Source: Betaproteobacteria bacterium (GTDB taxonomy: Bacteria; Pseudomonadota; Gammaproteobacteria; Burkholderiales; SG8-39). From it: a stretch of 5,358 bases of DNA. Below are positions 1 through 5,358 of the stretch, piece by piece. The stretch is taken from the NCBI GenBank assembly GCA_019237595.1, contig JAFAGU010000343.1, forward strand, positions 1 to 5,358, given 5' to 3'. The notes beneath the pieces were generated by a model, which was given only the letters and a program-made list of their open reading frames with translations, ran no database searches and was not told where the DNA came from. Each line of letters starts with the position of its first letter. The stretch's first letter is position 1. The translations under genes and the position numbers were made by a program.

Positions 1-1269
1 GCCCGACTCCGTGAAGATGGCCGTGCCGTTCGCATACGGATTTCTATTGACCAGCTCGATCGCTTCTTCGAGAGAATTTTTTCGTAGAACCACCAGGACC
101 GGACCGAAGATTTCGTTCTTGTAGACCTCCATCTCCGGCTTCACATCGTCGAAGAGCGTGGTGCCGAGGAAAAACCCGTCCTTCAGGGGCGCCTGGCTGC
201 CGTCGACGACGACTTTCGCGCCCTCCTTCTTTCCTTTCTCGATGAACCCGGCGACCTTGGCGCGATGCTCGGCCGTGACGAGCGGGCCCATGTCCATGCC
301 CTCCTTCGTTCCCGGCCCGATCTTGATGGCCTTGGCTTTCTTTTCCAGCAACTTCACCAGCGTGTCGCCTGCGCTGCCCACCGCGACGACCGCGCTGATC
401 GCCATGCAGCGCTCGCCTGCCGACCCGTACGCCGCGCCGATGAGCGCGTCGGCGGTGAACTCCATGTCGGCATCGGGGAGCACCACCGCGTGGTTCTTCG
501 CTCCGCCGAGCGCCTGCACGCGCTTGCCGGTCTTCGCGCAGGTCTCGTAGATGTACTTGGCGATCGGCGTCGAGCCCACGAAGGAAACGGCATGAATACC
601 CGCATGGTTCAGGATCGCATCGACGGCGGCCTTGTCGCCATGCACCACATTCAGCACGCCATCGGGCAGGCCCGCTTCCTTCAGCAGCTCGGCCATGCGC
701 ACCGACGCGGAGGGCACCTTCTCCGAGGGCTTGAGCACGAACGTGTTGCCGCAGGCGATGGCCACCGGGAACATCCAAAGCGGAACCATGACGGGAAAAT
801 TGAACGGCGTGATGCCCGCGCACACGCCCACCGGCTGGCGCACCGTATGCACGTCCACCTGCGTGCCGACGTTCTCGGAATGCTCGCCCTTCAGGAGCTG
901 CGGGATGCCGCAGGCGAACTCGACCACCTCGATGCCGCGCTGCACCGAGCCCATCGCGTCCGGCAGCGTCTTGCCGTGCTCGGAGGTGACGATCTCCGCA
1001 AGCTGCTTCTGGTTCTTCTTGAGGAGATTCAGAAACTCCTGCATCACCCGCGCGCGCCTCAACGCCGGCGTGTCCCTCCAGGCGGGCAGCGCAGCGGCGG
1101 CGGCCTTCACCGCCTGGTCGACGATCGGCGCGTCGGCGAACGCGACGCGCTTCGTCACCTCGCCGGTGGCCGGGTTGTACACGTCCCCGAACCGGCCGGC
1201 GCCGCGCAGCGCCTTCCCGTCGATCCAGAAGGGAACGGTCTCGAGCTTCAGGTCGGCGGGCTTGTTCAT
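1..1269 (-). CDS. mmsA: CoA-acylating methylmalonate-semialdehyde dehydrogenase, 3' end cut by window edge
   Basis: Members of this family convert methylmalonate semialdehyde (or malonate semialdehyde) with CoA and NAD+ to propionyl-CoA (or acetyl-CoA), releasing one carbon, in the cytosol; they serve valine, beta-alanine or inositol breakdown. The reading frame is open from ATG at 1269 to the edge: 423 residues of a family usually near 500, so roughly the last 75 are missing. Seen directly: TPFNFP at residues 154-159 (Asn157 would be the oxyanion Asn), the NAD-binding VLKPSE at 178-183, FVGSTP at 230-235, nucleophile Cys288 in GSAGERCM, and EIFGPV at 386-391. The ELGGK general-base motif of hydrolytic aldehyde dehydrogenases reads ALGGAKNH (253-260), so its Glu is absent, as known for CoA-dependent members. 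A GGAG lies 8 bases before the ATG. It diverges from mnmC. Inositol (IolA-like) and valine roles cannot be separated without the left-hand neighbours. The family call is secure. Confidence 0.95.
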   Translation of the reverse strand, partial: MNKPADLKLETVPFWIDGKALRGAGRFGDVYNPATGEVTKRVAFADAPIVDQAVKAAAAALPAWRDTPALRRARVMQEFLNLLKKNQKQLAEIVTSEHGKTLPDAMGSVQRGIEVVEFACGIPQLLKGEHSENVGTQVDVHTVRQPVGVCAGITPFNFPVMVPLWMFPVAIACGNTFVLKPSEKVPSASVRMAELLKEAGLPDGVLNVVHGDKAAVDAILNHAGIHAVSFVGSTPIAKYIYETCAKTGKRVQALGGAKNHAVVLPDADMEFTADALIGAAYGSAGERCMAISAVVAVGSAGDTLVKLLEKKAKAIKIGPGTKEGMDMGPLVTAEHRAKVAGFIEKGKKEGAKVVVDGSQAPLKDGFFLGTTLFDDVKPEMEVYKNEIFGPVLVVLRKNSLEEAIELVNRNPYANGTAIFTESG

Positions 1270-1277
1270 CGGCGGCG

Positions 1278-1281
1278 CTCC
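1278..1281 (-). promoter_or_regulatory. Ribosome binding site of mmsA
   Basis: On the minus strand GGAG lies 8 bases before the ATG at 1269. This is normal Shine-Dalgarno spacing, and it supports that start over any internal one. Confidence 0.6.
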
Positions 1282-1324
1282 GGGATTCGGTGCTGGACGG
1301 GTTGCGATAATAAGTCAAACCACG

Positions 1325-1329
1325 AGGAG
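1325..1329 (+). promoter_or_regulatory. Ribosome binding site fixing the TTG start of mnmC
   Basis: AGGAG lies 5 bases before the TTG at 1335. No ATG or GTG gives the conserved MnmC N-terminus in this frame, and the residues after the TTG match the family's beginning, so this site decides the non-ATG start. Confidence 0.7.
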
Positions 1330-1334
1330 ACCGC

Positions 1335-3134
1335 TTGGCCCAGCCGCTCGTCCCGGCCGCGCTCGACTTCCACGACGGCGTCCCGTACTCCGCCGCCTTC
1401 GGCGACGTTTACCACAGTGCCGACGGCGGGCTCGCGCAGGCGCGGCACGTCTTCCTCGCCGGCAACGGCCTTCCGCGCCGATGGGAGCGGCGCGAGCGCT
1501 TCGTCGTGCTCGAGACGGGCTTCGGGCTCGGGCTCAACTTCCTCGCCACCTGGCGCGCGTGGAAAGAAGATCCGACCCGCTGCAGCCGGCTGCACTTCGT
1601 TTCGGTCGAGAAGCACCCGTTCGCGGTCGCGGACCTGCGCACGCTGCATGAGCGTTACGCGGAGCTGAAGAACGAAGCCGCGCAGCTGCACGCCGCGTGG
1701 CCGCCGCTCGTGCCGGGCGCGCATCGCATGGAATTCGAGCGCGGCGCGGTCGTGCTCACCGTGTTCTTCTCCGACGTCTCGATCGCGCGCGACCTGCGCC
1801 TGCAAGCCGATGCCATCTACCTCGACGGGTTCGCGCCCGCAAGAAATACCGAGATGTGGTCGCACCAGACACTGCGCTCGATCGCGCGCTTGTGCGCATC
1901 GGGCGCCACCGCCGCCACCTGGAGCGTCGCCTCGCCGGTTCGCGCCGCGCTCGAGGAAGTCGGTTTCCGCGTCGAGAAGCGCCCGGGCTTCGGCTCGAAG
2001 CGCGAAATGCTCTCCGCTGTCTATGAAAAGGCGGGAATTCATTTCGAAGCGCCCGGGGAAAGAACCGCCACGGTCGTCGGCGCGGGACTGGCAGGCGCTG
2101 CAATCTCCGAAAGGCTCTGCGGGCGCGGATGGGACGTCACGCTCGTCGAGCGCCATCCGCGTCCGGCGCAGGAGGCCTCGGGCAACCATGCGGGCGCCTT
2201 TCATCCGATCGTCACGCCGGACGACAGCGTGTTCGCGAGACTCACGCGCGCGGCGTTCCTGCAGGCTTCGAGGACCTTCTCTTCGCTGGAAGGCCTGAAG
2301 TGGGACCCCTGCGGCGTCCTGCAGCTCGCGCGGGACGAGCGCGAAGACGCTTCGCAGCGCCGCGCCGTGGCGGCGCTGGCGCTTCCGCCTGATTATGCGC
2401 AGCTCGTGACGCGCGAAGAAGCGTCGAGGCACGCGGGCGTTCCGCTCGCGGCGGGCGGCCTCTGGTTCCCTCAGGCAGGATGGGTTCAGCCGCCTTCGCT
2501 CGTCAACGCGCTTCTCGAGCGCTGCGGCTCGCGATTGAGAAGGATCTACGGCAAGACGCTCGCCCTGCGGGAAATGCCGCAGGGCACCGTCATCCTCGCG
2601 ACCGCGGACGACGCCCTGTGCCGCGTCCCGCACGCGAGGTTGCGCCGGGTGCGCGGGCAGGTGACCTACGTCCCGGAGGAGGCCTTCGAGGCGCCGCACG
2701 CAGTGTGCCTGCGCGGCGGGATGGTGCTGCCCGCGGTCGACGGGCTCTGCGTTGCCGGCGCGAGCTTCGATCCGGACGACGACGATCCGCGCCCGCGCGC
2801 GGAAAGCGACGAGGGGAACCTCGCGCGGGTGGAGAAGATCCTTCTCGCGAAGGTAGAAGCGAAGAACCTCGAGCATCGCGTCGGGTTCAGGGTCGTCGCG
2901 CCCGATCGCCTGCCCCTGGTTGGCCGCATCGCGGGAAATGTCCATGGCGCGCTCGCGCTCGGCTCCCGCGGCCTCATCTGGGCTTCGCTCGCGGCGGAAA
3001 TCCTCGCCGCCTCGCTGGAGCTCGAGCCGATGCCGATCGAGGGAAAGCTGCTCGACGCGATCGCGCCGGGGCGCTTCGCCGCGCGCGCTAGGCGGCGCGA
3101 AGGATCGAGGGCCCCACGTCCTTCACGTCCTTGA
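1335..3134 (+). CDS. mnmC: Bifunctional tRNA 5-methylaminomethyl(-2-thio)uridine biosynthesis protein MnmC
   Basis: MnmC completes the mnm5(s2)U34 wobble modification of several tRNAs. Its C-terminal FAD domain removes the carboxymethyl group from cmnm5U, and its N-terminal SAM domain methylates the resulting nm5U. The 599-residue product has both parts. Residues 1-230 form the methyltransferase, with FGDVYHSADGGL near 22-33, the SAM loop ETGFGLGLNFL at 60-70, DGFAPARNTEMW at 164-175 and GFGSKREML at 218-226. Residues 243-585 form the FAD oxidoreductase, with dinucleotide loop VVGAGLAG at 247-254, ASGNHAGAFHPIV at 281-293, and the C-terminal APDRLPLVG (522-530) and ALGSRGLIWA (541-550). It is somewhat shorter than E. 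coli MnmC (668). The TTG start is preceded by AGGAG and matches the family N-terminus. The last 15 or so residues are Arg/Pro-rich, lie in the overlap with the convergent gene, and look like an unconserved tail. It is probably monocistronic, as both neighbours are on the other strand. Confidence 0.96.
   Translation: MAQPLVPAALDFHDGVPYSAAFGDVYHSADGGLAQARHVFLAGNGLPRRWERRERFVVLETGFGLGLNFLATWRAWKEDPTRCSRLHFVSVEKHPFAVADLRTLHERYAELKNEAAQLHAAWPPLVPGAHRMEFERGAVVLTVFFSDVSIARDLRLQADAIYLDGFAPARNTEMWSHQTLRSIARLCASGATAATWSVASPVRAALEEVGFRVEKRPGFGSKREMLSAVYEKAGIHFEAPGERTATVVGAGLAGAAISERLCGRGWDVTLVERHPRPAQEASGNHAGAFHPIVTPDDSVFARLTRAAFLQASRTFSSLEGLKWDPCGVLQLARDEREDASQRRAVAALALPPDYAQLVTREEASRHAGVPLAAGGLWFPQAGWVQPPSLVNALLERCGSRLRRIYGKTLALREMPQGTVILATADDALCRVPHARLRRVRGQVTYVPEEAFEAPHAVCLRGGMVLPAVDGLCVAGASFDPDDDDPRPRAESDEGNLARVEKILLAKVEAKNLEHRVGFRVVAPDRLPLVGRIAGNVHGALALGSRGLIWASLAAEILAASLELEPMPIEGKLLDAIAPGRFAARARRREGSRAPRPSRP
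3088..3134. other. Convergent 3' overlap of mnmC and the lldD-like gene
   Basis: The mnmC stop (TGA, 3132-3134) lies 47 bp beyond the stop of the opposite-strand gene (TAG read from 3090 to 3088), so each coding sequence runs into the other. No stop occurs earlier in the mnmC frame. I see no stem followed by a T-run here, so no intrinsic terminator is apparent for either gene, and transcripts may overlap at their 3' ends. Confidence 0.85.
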
Positions 3135-4227
3135 CGCCGCACAGGGCCATCGTGACGTCGAGCTCGTTGCGCAGGATCTCCAGCGTGCGCGTCACGCCCT
3201 TCTCCCCCATCGCGCCCAATCCGTAGAGGAAGGCGCGGCCGATCATCGTGCCCCGGGCGCCGAGGGCGAGCGCCTTCAGCACGTCCTGCCCCGAGCGGAT
3301 GCCGCCGTCCAGCCATACTTCGCATTTCCCCGAGACGGCCTCGACGCATTCGGGCAGCGCGCGGATGGAGGACAAGGCGCCGTCGAGCTGGCGGCCGCCG
3401 TGGTTCGAGACGACGATGGCGTCGCAGCCCGTGGCGGCGGCGATCTTGGCGTCGTCCGGGTCGAGCACGCCCTTCAGCACGATCTTTCCCTTCCACAGGC
3501 CGCGGATCCAGTCGACGTCCTTCCAGGAAAGCGTCGGGTCGAACTGCCCCGCCACCCATTGCGAGAGCGTCGTGATCGAGTCGGCGTTGGGAATGCGCCC
3601 CTCGAGGTTTCCGAAGGACTTGCGGCGCCCGCCGAGCACGTTGAGGACCCATCCCGGCTTGCAAAGGAGGTCGAGGAAGCCGCCGAACGTCAGCCGCGGC
3701 GGGACGGCGAGCCCGTTCTTCAGGTCCTGGTGGCGCTGCCCCTGCACCTGGAGGTCGAGCGTCAGCACGAGCGCAGAGCAGCCGGCGGCTTCGGCGCGCT
3801 CGATGAGCGAGGCGGCAAAGCCGCGGTCGCGCATGACGTAGAGCTGGAACCAGAAGGGCTTGGTGACGACGCTGCGCACGTCCTCGATCGAGCAGATCGA
3901 CATCGTCGAGAGCGTGAAAGGCACGCCGAAGCGCTCGGCGGCGCGCGCGGCGAGCATTTCGCCGTCGGCCCAGTTGAGCCCCGTGAGGCCGGTGGGCGCA
4001 AGCGCGACAGGAATCGCCACGTCGTGGCCGATCATGGTGGTGCGGGTGCTGCGCCGGTCGACGTCGATCGCCACGCGCTGGCGCAGGGTGAGCGACTCGA
4101 AATCGGCGCGGTTGGCCCGCAGCGTCTGCTCGGAATAGGAGCCCCGGTCCACGTAGTCGAAGATCGCCCTGGCGACGCGCCTGCGCGCGAGCTCGCGAAG
4201 GTCTCCGATGCACGTGACGACGGGCAT
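3088..4227 (-). CDS. lldD: FMN-dependent L-lactate / alpha-hydroxy-acid dehydrogenase
   Basis: This 379-residue protein belongs to the flavin family of glycolate oxidase and L-lactate dehydrogenase, which oxidises an L-2-hydroxy acid to a 2-oxo acid; LldD-type members pass electrons to the respiratory chain at the inner membrane. The barrel is complete and all catalytic positions are visible: Tyr25, Tyr130 in FQLY, Asp158 in LTLDLQV, Lys252 in LKG, and His276 and Arg279 in SNHGGRQ. The FMN phosphate loops are DGGIRSG (307-313) and GRAFLYG (330-336). The frame stays open upstream of 4227, but the ATG there gives MPVVTCIGDLRELARRRV, the usual N-terminus of this group, so I chose it. No Shine-Dalgarno precedes that ATG. 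The gene diverges from an IclR regulator 37 bp away and converges on mnmC. Substrate (lactate, glycolate, mandelate or another) cannot be fixed from sequence; lldD is the closest name, not a proven one. Confidence 0.9.
   Translation of the reverse strand: MPVVTCIGDLRELARRRVARAIFDYVDRGSYSEQTLRANRADFESLTLRQRVAIDVDRRSTRTTMIGHDVAIPVALAPTGLTGLNWADGEMLAARAAERFGVPFTLSTMSICSIEDVRSVVTKPFWFQLYVMRDRGFAASLIERAEAAGCSALVLTLDLQVQGQRHQDLKNGLAVPPRLTFGGFLDLLCKPGWVLNVLGGRRKSFGNLEGRIPNADSITTLSQWVAGQFDPTLSWKDVDWIRGLWKGKIVLKGVLDPDDAKIAAATGCDAIVVSNHGGRQLDGALSSIRALPECVEAVSGKCEVWLDGGIRSGQDVLKALALGARGTMIGRAFLYGLGAMGEKGVTRTLEILRNELDVTMALCGVKDVKDVGPSILRAA
3115..3132 (+). repeat. Perfect 9-bp tandem duplication inside the gene overlap
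   Basis: The unit CACGTCCTT occurs twice head to tail (3115-3123 and 3124-3132). On the minus strand it encodes the repeated Lys-Asp-Val of the dehydrogenase C-terminus (VKDVKDVG, residues 366-372). On the plus strand it encodes the repeated Arg-Pro of the mnmC tail just before its stop. It is small and in frame for both genes. Confidence 0.8.
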
Positions 4228-4264
4228 GGACGGATTGTAAGTCAACGATAAAATCCCTTCCGGG
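4228..4264. promoter_or_regulatory. 37-bp divergent lldD / iclR promoter-operator region
   Basis: Only 37 bp separate the two divergent start codons. An imperfect dyad spans 4232-4256: left arm GGATTGTA (4232-4239), right arm TAAAATCC (4249-4256), 9-bp spacer, 7 of 8 positions symmetric. Each arm contains a -10-like hexamer pointing outward: TACAAT on the minus strand and TAAAAT on the plus strand. On the plus strand TGGACG (4227-4232) lies 16 bases before TAAAAT and matches TTGACA at 4 of 6. The minus-strand box has no recognisable -35. Neither start codon has a Shine-Dalgarno. An IclR dimer binding the dyad would cover both promoters; this binding is inferred from position and symmetry, not from a known operator. 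Confidence 0.55.
4234..4239 (-). promoter_or_regulatory. Candidate -10 hexamer of lldD placed for a leaderless transcript
   Basis: Read on the minus strand the hexamer is TACAAT (5 of 6 to TATAAT). Six bases follow before the A of the lldD ATG at 4227, which is where transcription would be expected to begin. It overlaps the longer TTGACTTACAAT (4245 to 4234). The motif is short and could be chance. Confidence 0.4.
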
Positions 4265-4266
4265 AT
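4253..4266. repeat. Short inverted repeat across the iclR start codon
   Basis: ATCCC (4253-4257) and GGGAT (4262-4266) are perfect inverted arms around a 4-base loop, and the right arm includes the first two bases of the iclR ATG. It could form a small hairpin in the mRNA that masks the start, or be part of an autoregulatory operator. Five-base arms are common by chance. Confidence 0.35.
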
Positions 4267-5053
4267 GGCGGCCAGGGACGAACAGAAGAATCCGATCCAG
4301 GTGATCGAGCGCATGACGCGCCTGCTCGAGGTGCTCGCGCAGCATCCCGAGCCGCTCGGCCTGAAGCAGATCTCGCAGTACACGCAGCTGCACCCCTCCA
4401 CGGCGCACCGCATCCTTTCCGCCCTCGCCGCAGACCGCATCGTCGACCGCGTCGAGCCGGGCAGCTACCGGCTGGGGATGCGGCTCCTCGAGCTCGGCAA
4501 CCTCGTTAAGTCGCGCATCAGCGTGCGCGAGCTCGCGCTGCCGCTCATGCGCGAGCTCCATGCGCAGACCGGCGAGACCGTGAACCTATCCGTGCGCCAC
4601 GACGACGAGATCGTGTACGTGGAGCGCACCTCCTCCGGCCGCTCGGCGATGCGAGTGGTGCACGTCGTGGGCACCCGCGCGCCGCTGCACGTCACCGCCG
4701 CCGGCAAGCTCTTCCTCCTCGAAGAGGGTTTCGCGCGGCTGCGCGACTACGCGAAGCGAACGGGGCTCGCGCCGCACACGAAGAACACGCTCACGGCGGT
4801 GCCGCTCGTCGAGCGCGAGCTCGAGCGCATCCAGCGCCAGGGCTGGGCGACCGACAACGAGGAAGCCGAGCTCGGCGTGCGCTGCGTGGCCGCGGGCATC
4901 CGCGACGACGCCGGCAACCTCGTCGCGGCGCTTTCGCTCTCGACGCCCGCCGACCGCATGAAGGTGCAGTGGGGCCCGCTGGTGAAGGAGACCGCCGACC
5001 GCATCGCGCGCGCGATCGGCCACCGTCCCGGCTCTCGCATCGGCGTCGCTTAG
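4265..5053 (+). CDS. IclR-family transcriptional regulator
   Basis: This 262-residue protein has the two-domain plan and normal length of IclR regulators, cytosolic DNA-binding proteins that usually bind as dimers or tetramers and respond to a small carboxylate or aromatic effector. Residues 10-75 form the winged helix-turn-helix: LGLKQISQYTQLHPSTAHRI (31-50), then a wing ending in GSYRLG (66-71). Residues 85-252 form the effector domain, with GTRAPLHVTAAGKLFL (136-151) and the C-terminal signature GWATDNEEAELGVRCVAAGI (193-212). ATG 4265 is the only start that keeps the whole HTH domain: the frame is closed upstream by TAA at 4238 and holds no other start codon before it. It has no clear Shine-Dalgarno. 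It diverges from lldD and its TAG stop shares one base with the egtD GTG. Control of lldD and of itself is inferred from position only, and the effector is unknown. Confidence 0.93.
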   Translation: MAARDEQKNPIQVIERMTRLLEVLAQHPEPLGLKQISQYTQLHPSTAHRILSALAADRIVDRVEPGSYRLGMRLLELGNLVKSRISVRELALPLMRELHAQTGETVNLSVRHDDEIVYVERTSSGRSAMRVVHVVGTRAPLHVTAAGKLFLLEEGFARLRDYAKRTGLAPHTKNTLTAVPLVERELERIQRQGWATDNEEAELGVRCVAAGIRDDAGNLVAALSLSTPADRMKVQWGPLVKETADRIARAIGHRPGSRIGVA

Positions 5054-5358
5054 TGCCCTTCCGGCAGGACGTGCTCGCGGGCCTCGGCCTGCCGCAGAAG
5101 GCCCTCCCGCCGAAGTACTTCTACGACGCCAGGGGAAGCCGGCTCTTCGAGCGCATCTGCCGGCTGCCGGAGTACTACCTCACGCGAGCCGAGCTCGCGC
5201 TCACCCGGGCGAACCTCCAGGCGATCGCGCGCTTCGCCGGACGCGACGCGCAGCTCGTGGAGTACGGGAGCGGCGAAAGCCTGAAGTCCCGCCTCCTCAT
5301 CCGCGTCATGCGGCCCTCGGCCTACCTTCCGGTCGACATCTCGGCGAGCGCCCTCGAG
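5053..5358 (+). CDS. egtD: L-histidine N-alpha-methyltransferase EgtD, 5' part only
   Basis: EgtD uses three SAM molecules to convert histidine to hercynine (trimethylhistidine betaine), the first step of ergothioneine synthesis, in the cytosol. The first 102 residues are present of a family near 320; the rest lies beyond the right edge. Seen: the family opening LPPKYFYDARGSRLFERI (18-35), LPEYYLTRAEL (38-48), whose tyrosines line the histidine pocket in known EgtD, the SAM loop VEYGSGES (69-76), which usually reads ELGSG, and PVDIS (93-97) with the ribose-binding Asp95. The start is GTG at 5053, overlapping the regulator stop as TAGTG. It has no Shine-Dalgarno, which fits reinitiation by ribosomes finishing iclR. 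The N-terminus before DVLAGL is short for the family, but no upstream start was found nearby in the frame. An egtB gene would be expected near, perhaps to the right, but is not visible. Confidence 0.9.
   Translation, partial: MPFRQDVLAGLGLPQKALPPKYFYDARGSRLFERICRLPEYYLTRAELALTRANLQAIARFAGRDAQLVEYGSGESLKSRLLIRVMRPSAYLPVDISASALE

Larger units (their letters stand above)
1270..1334. promoter_or_regulatory. Divergent mmsA / mnmC promoter region
   Basis: This 65-bp gap separates the mmsA ATG (minus) from the mnmC TTG (plus), so it must hold the 5' signals of both unless mnmC is transcribed from inside mmsA. An AT-rich island at 1306-1318 stands out in GC-rich surroundings. On the minus strand it reads TTGACTTATTAT (1318 to 1307); TATTAT would be a -10-like hexamer placing the mmsA start of transcription near 1300. 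On the plus strand GATAAT (1306-1311) is a -10-like hexamer for mnmC, giving a leader of about 17 bases. Neither has a good -35 hexamer at 16-18 bases. GGTT (1300-1303) and AACC (1318-1321) flank the island as a short inverted pair. These are motif readings only. Confidence 0.5.

Noticed and set aside
1313..1318. TTGACT on the minus strand as a classical -35 box for mmsA.
   Set aside because: At 16-19 bases downstream the hexamers are GC-rich (such as CAGCAC) and do not resemble a -10, so I treat the adjacent TATTAT as the better -10 candidate instead.
265..1668. A 467-codon plus-strand open frame opposite mmsA and running into the start of mnmC.
   Set aside because: It is rich in His, Arg and Leu with no motif, and mmsA on the other strand explains the sequence residue by residue.
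1266..2945. A 559-codon open frame on the minus strand opposite mnmC.
   Set aside because: It is antisense to a gene with clear family motifs throughout, has Arg/Ala-rich low-complexity composition and no recognisable domain. Long empty antisense frames are expected in DNA this rich in G and C.
2920..4251. A 443-codon plus-strand open frame opposite the lldD-like gene.
   Set aside because: It is the complement shadow of a complete flavoprotein with all catalytic residues; its own translation has no recognisable family.
4228..4440. Upstream extension of the lldD-like gene to an earlier start at 4440.
   Set aside because: The extra 71 residues overlap the iclR HTH coding region antisense and do not resemble the family, while MPVVTCI at 4227 matches the usual family start.
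2666..4561. A 631-codon open frame on the minus strand spanning lldD and parts of mnmC and iclR.
   Set aside because: It crosses three well-supported genes in a different frame, shows Arg/Pro/Ala shadow composition, and parts of it are merely frame-shifted lldD.
1..5358. A new defence, mobile or CRISPR-type system.
   Set aside because: Every gene belongs to a known metabolic, tRNA-modification or regulator family, base composition looks uniform, and there are no repeats, integrase, transposase or toxin-like genes.

Overview
The window is a compact, GC-rich stretch of ordinary bacterial chromosome holding five protein genes and almost no non-coding DNA. The gene families (a fused MnmC, an LldD-like flavoprotein whose N-terminus starts MPV, an IclR regulator, a proteobacterial-type EgtD) and the strong G/C preference at third codon positions suggest a Betaproteobacterium, perhaps of the Burkholderiales or a relative. 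This is an inference from family resemblance; there is no rRNA or marker gene to prove it. I see no mobile element, CRISPR array, tRNA, rRNA or prophage sequence.

Layout, left to right. (1) Minus strand, 1-1269: mmsA, a CoA-acylating (methyl)malonate-semialdehyde dehydrogenase whose C-terminus runs off the left edge. (2) 1270-1334: a 65-bp divergent promoter region. (3) Plus strand, 1335-3134: mnmC, the two-domain tRNA wobble-uridine modification enzyme, starting with TTG. (4) Minus strand, 3088-4227: an FMN-dependent L-lactate/alpha-hydroxy-acid dehydrogenase (lldD-like), whose 3' end overlaps the 3' end of mnmC by 47 bp. (5) 4228-4264: a 37-bp gap between two divergent start codons, with an imperfect dyad. 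(6) Plus strand, 4265-5053: an IclR-family regulator. (7) Plus strand, 5053 to the right edge: the first 102 codons of egtD, the histidine methyltransferase of ergothioneine synthesis, joined to the regulator by a one-base stop/start overlap (TAGTG).

How the genes relate. mmsA and the lldD-like gene are carbon-catabolic enzymes producing propionyl-CoA/acetyl-CoA and a 2-oxo acid (pyruvate if lactate is the substrate). mnmC is a translation-fidelity housekeeping gene between them, transcribed against both. The IclR protein is the obvious candidate regulator of the divergent flavoprotein gene and of itself. Because egtD is translationally coupled to it, that control might extend to ergothioneine synthesis.

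There is no convincing new multi-gene system here. The points most worth a second look are the very short lldD/iclR divergent region (dyad-symmetric -10-like boxes, no Shine-Dalgarno, possible leaderless lldD mRNA), the iclR-egtD coupling, and the shared TTGACTTA element upstream of both mmsA and lldD.
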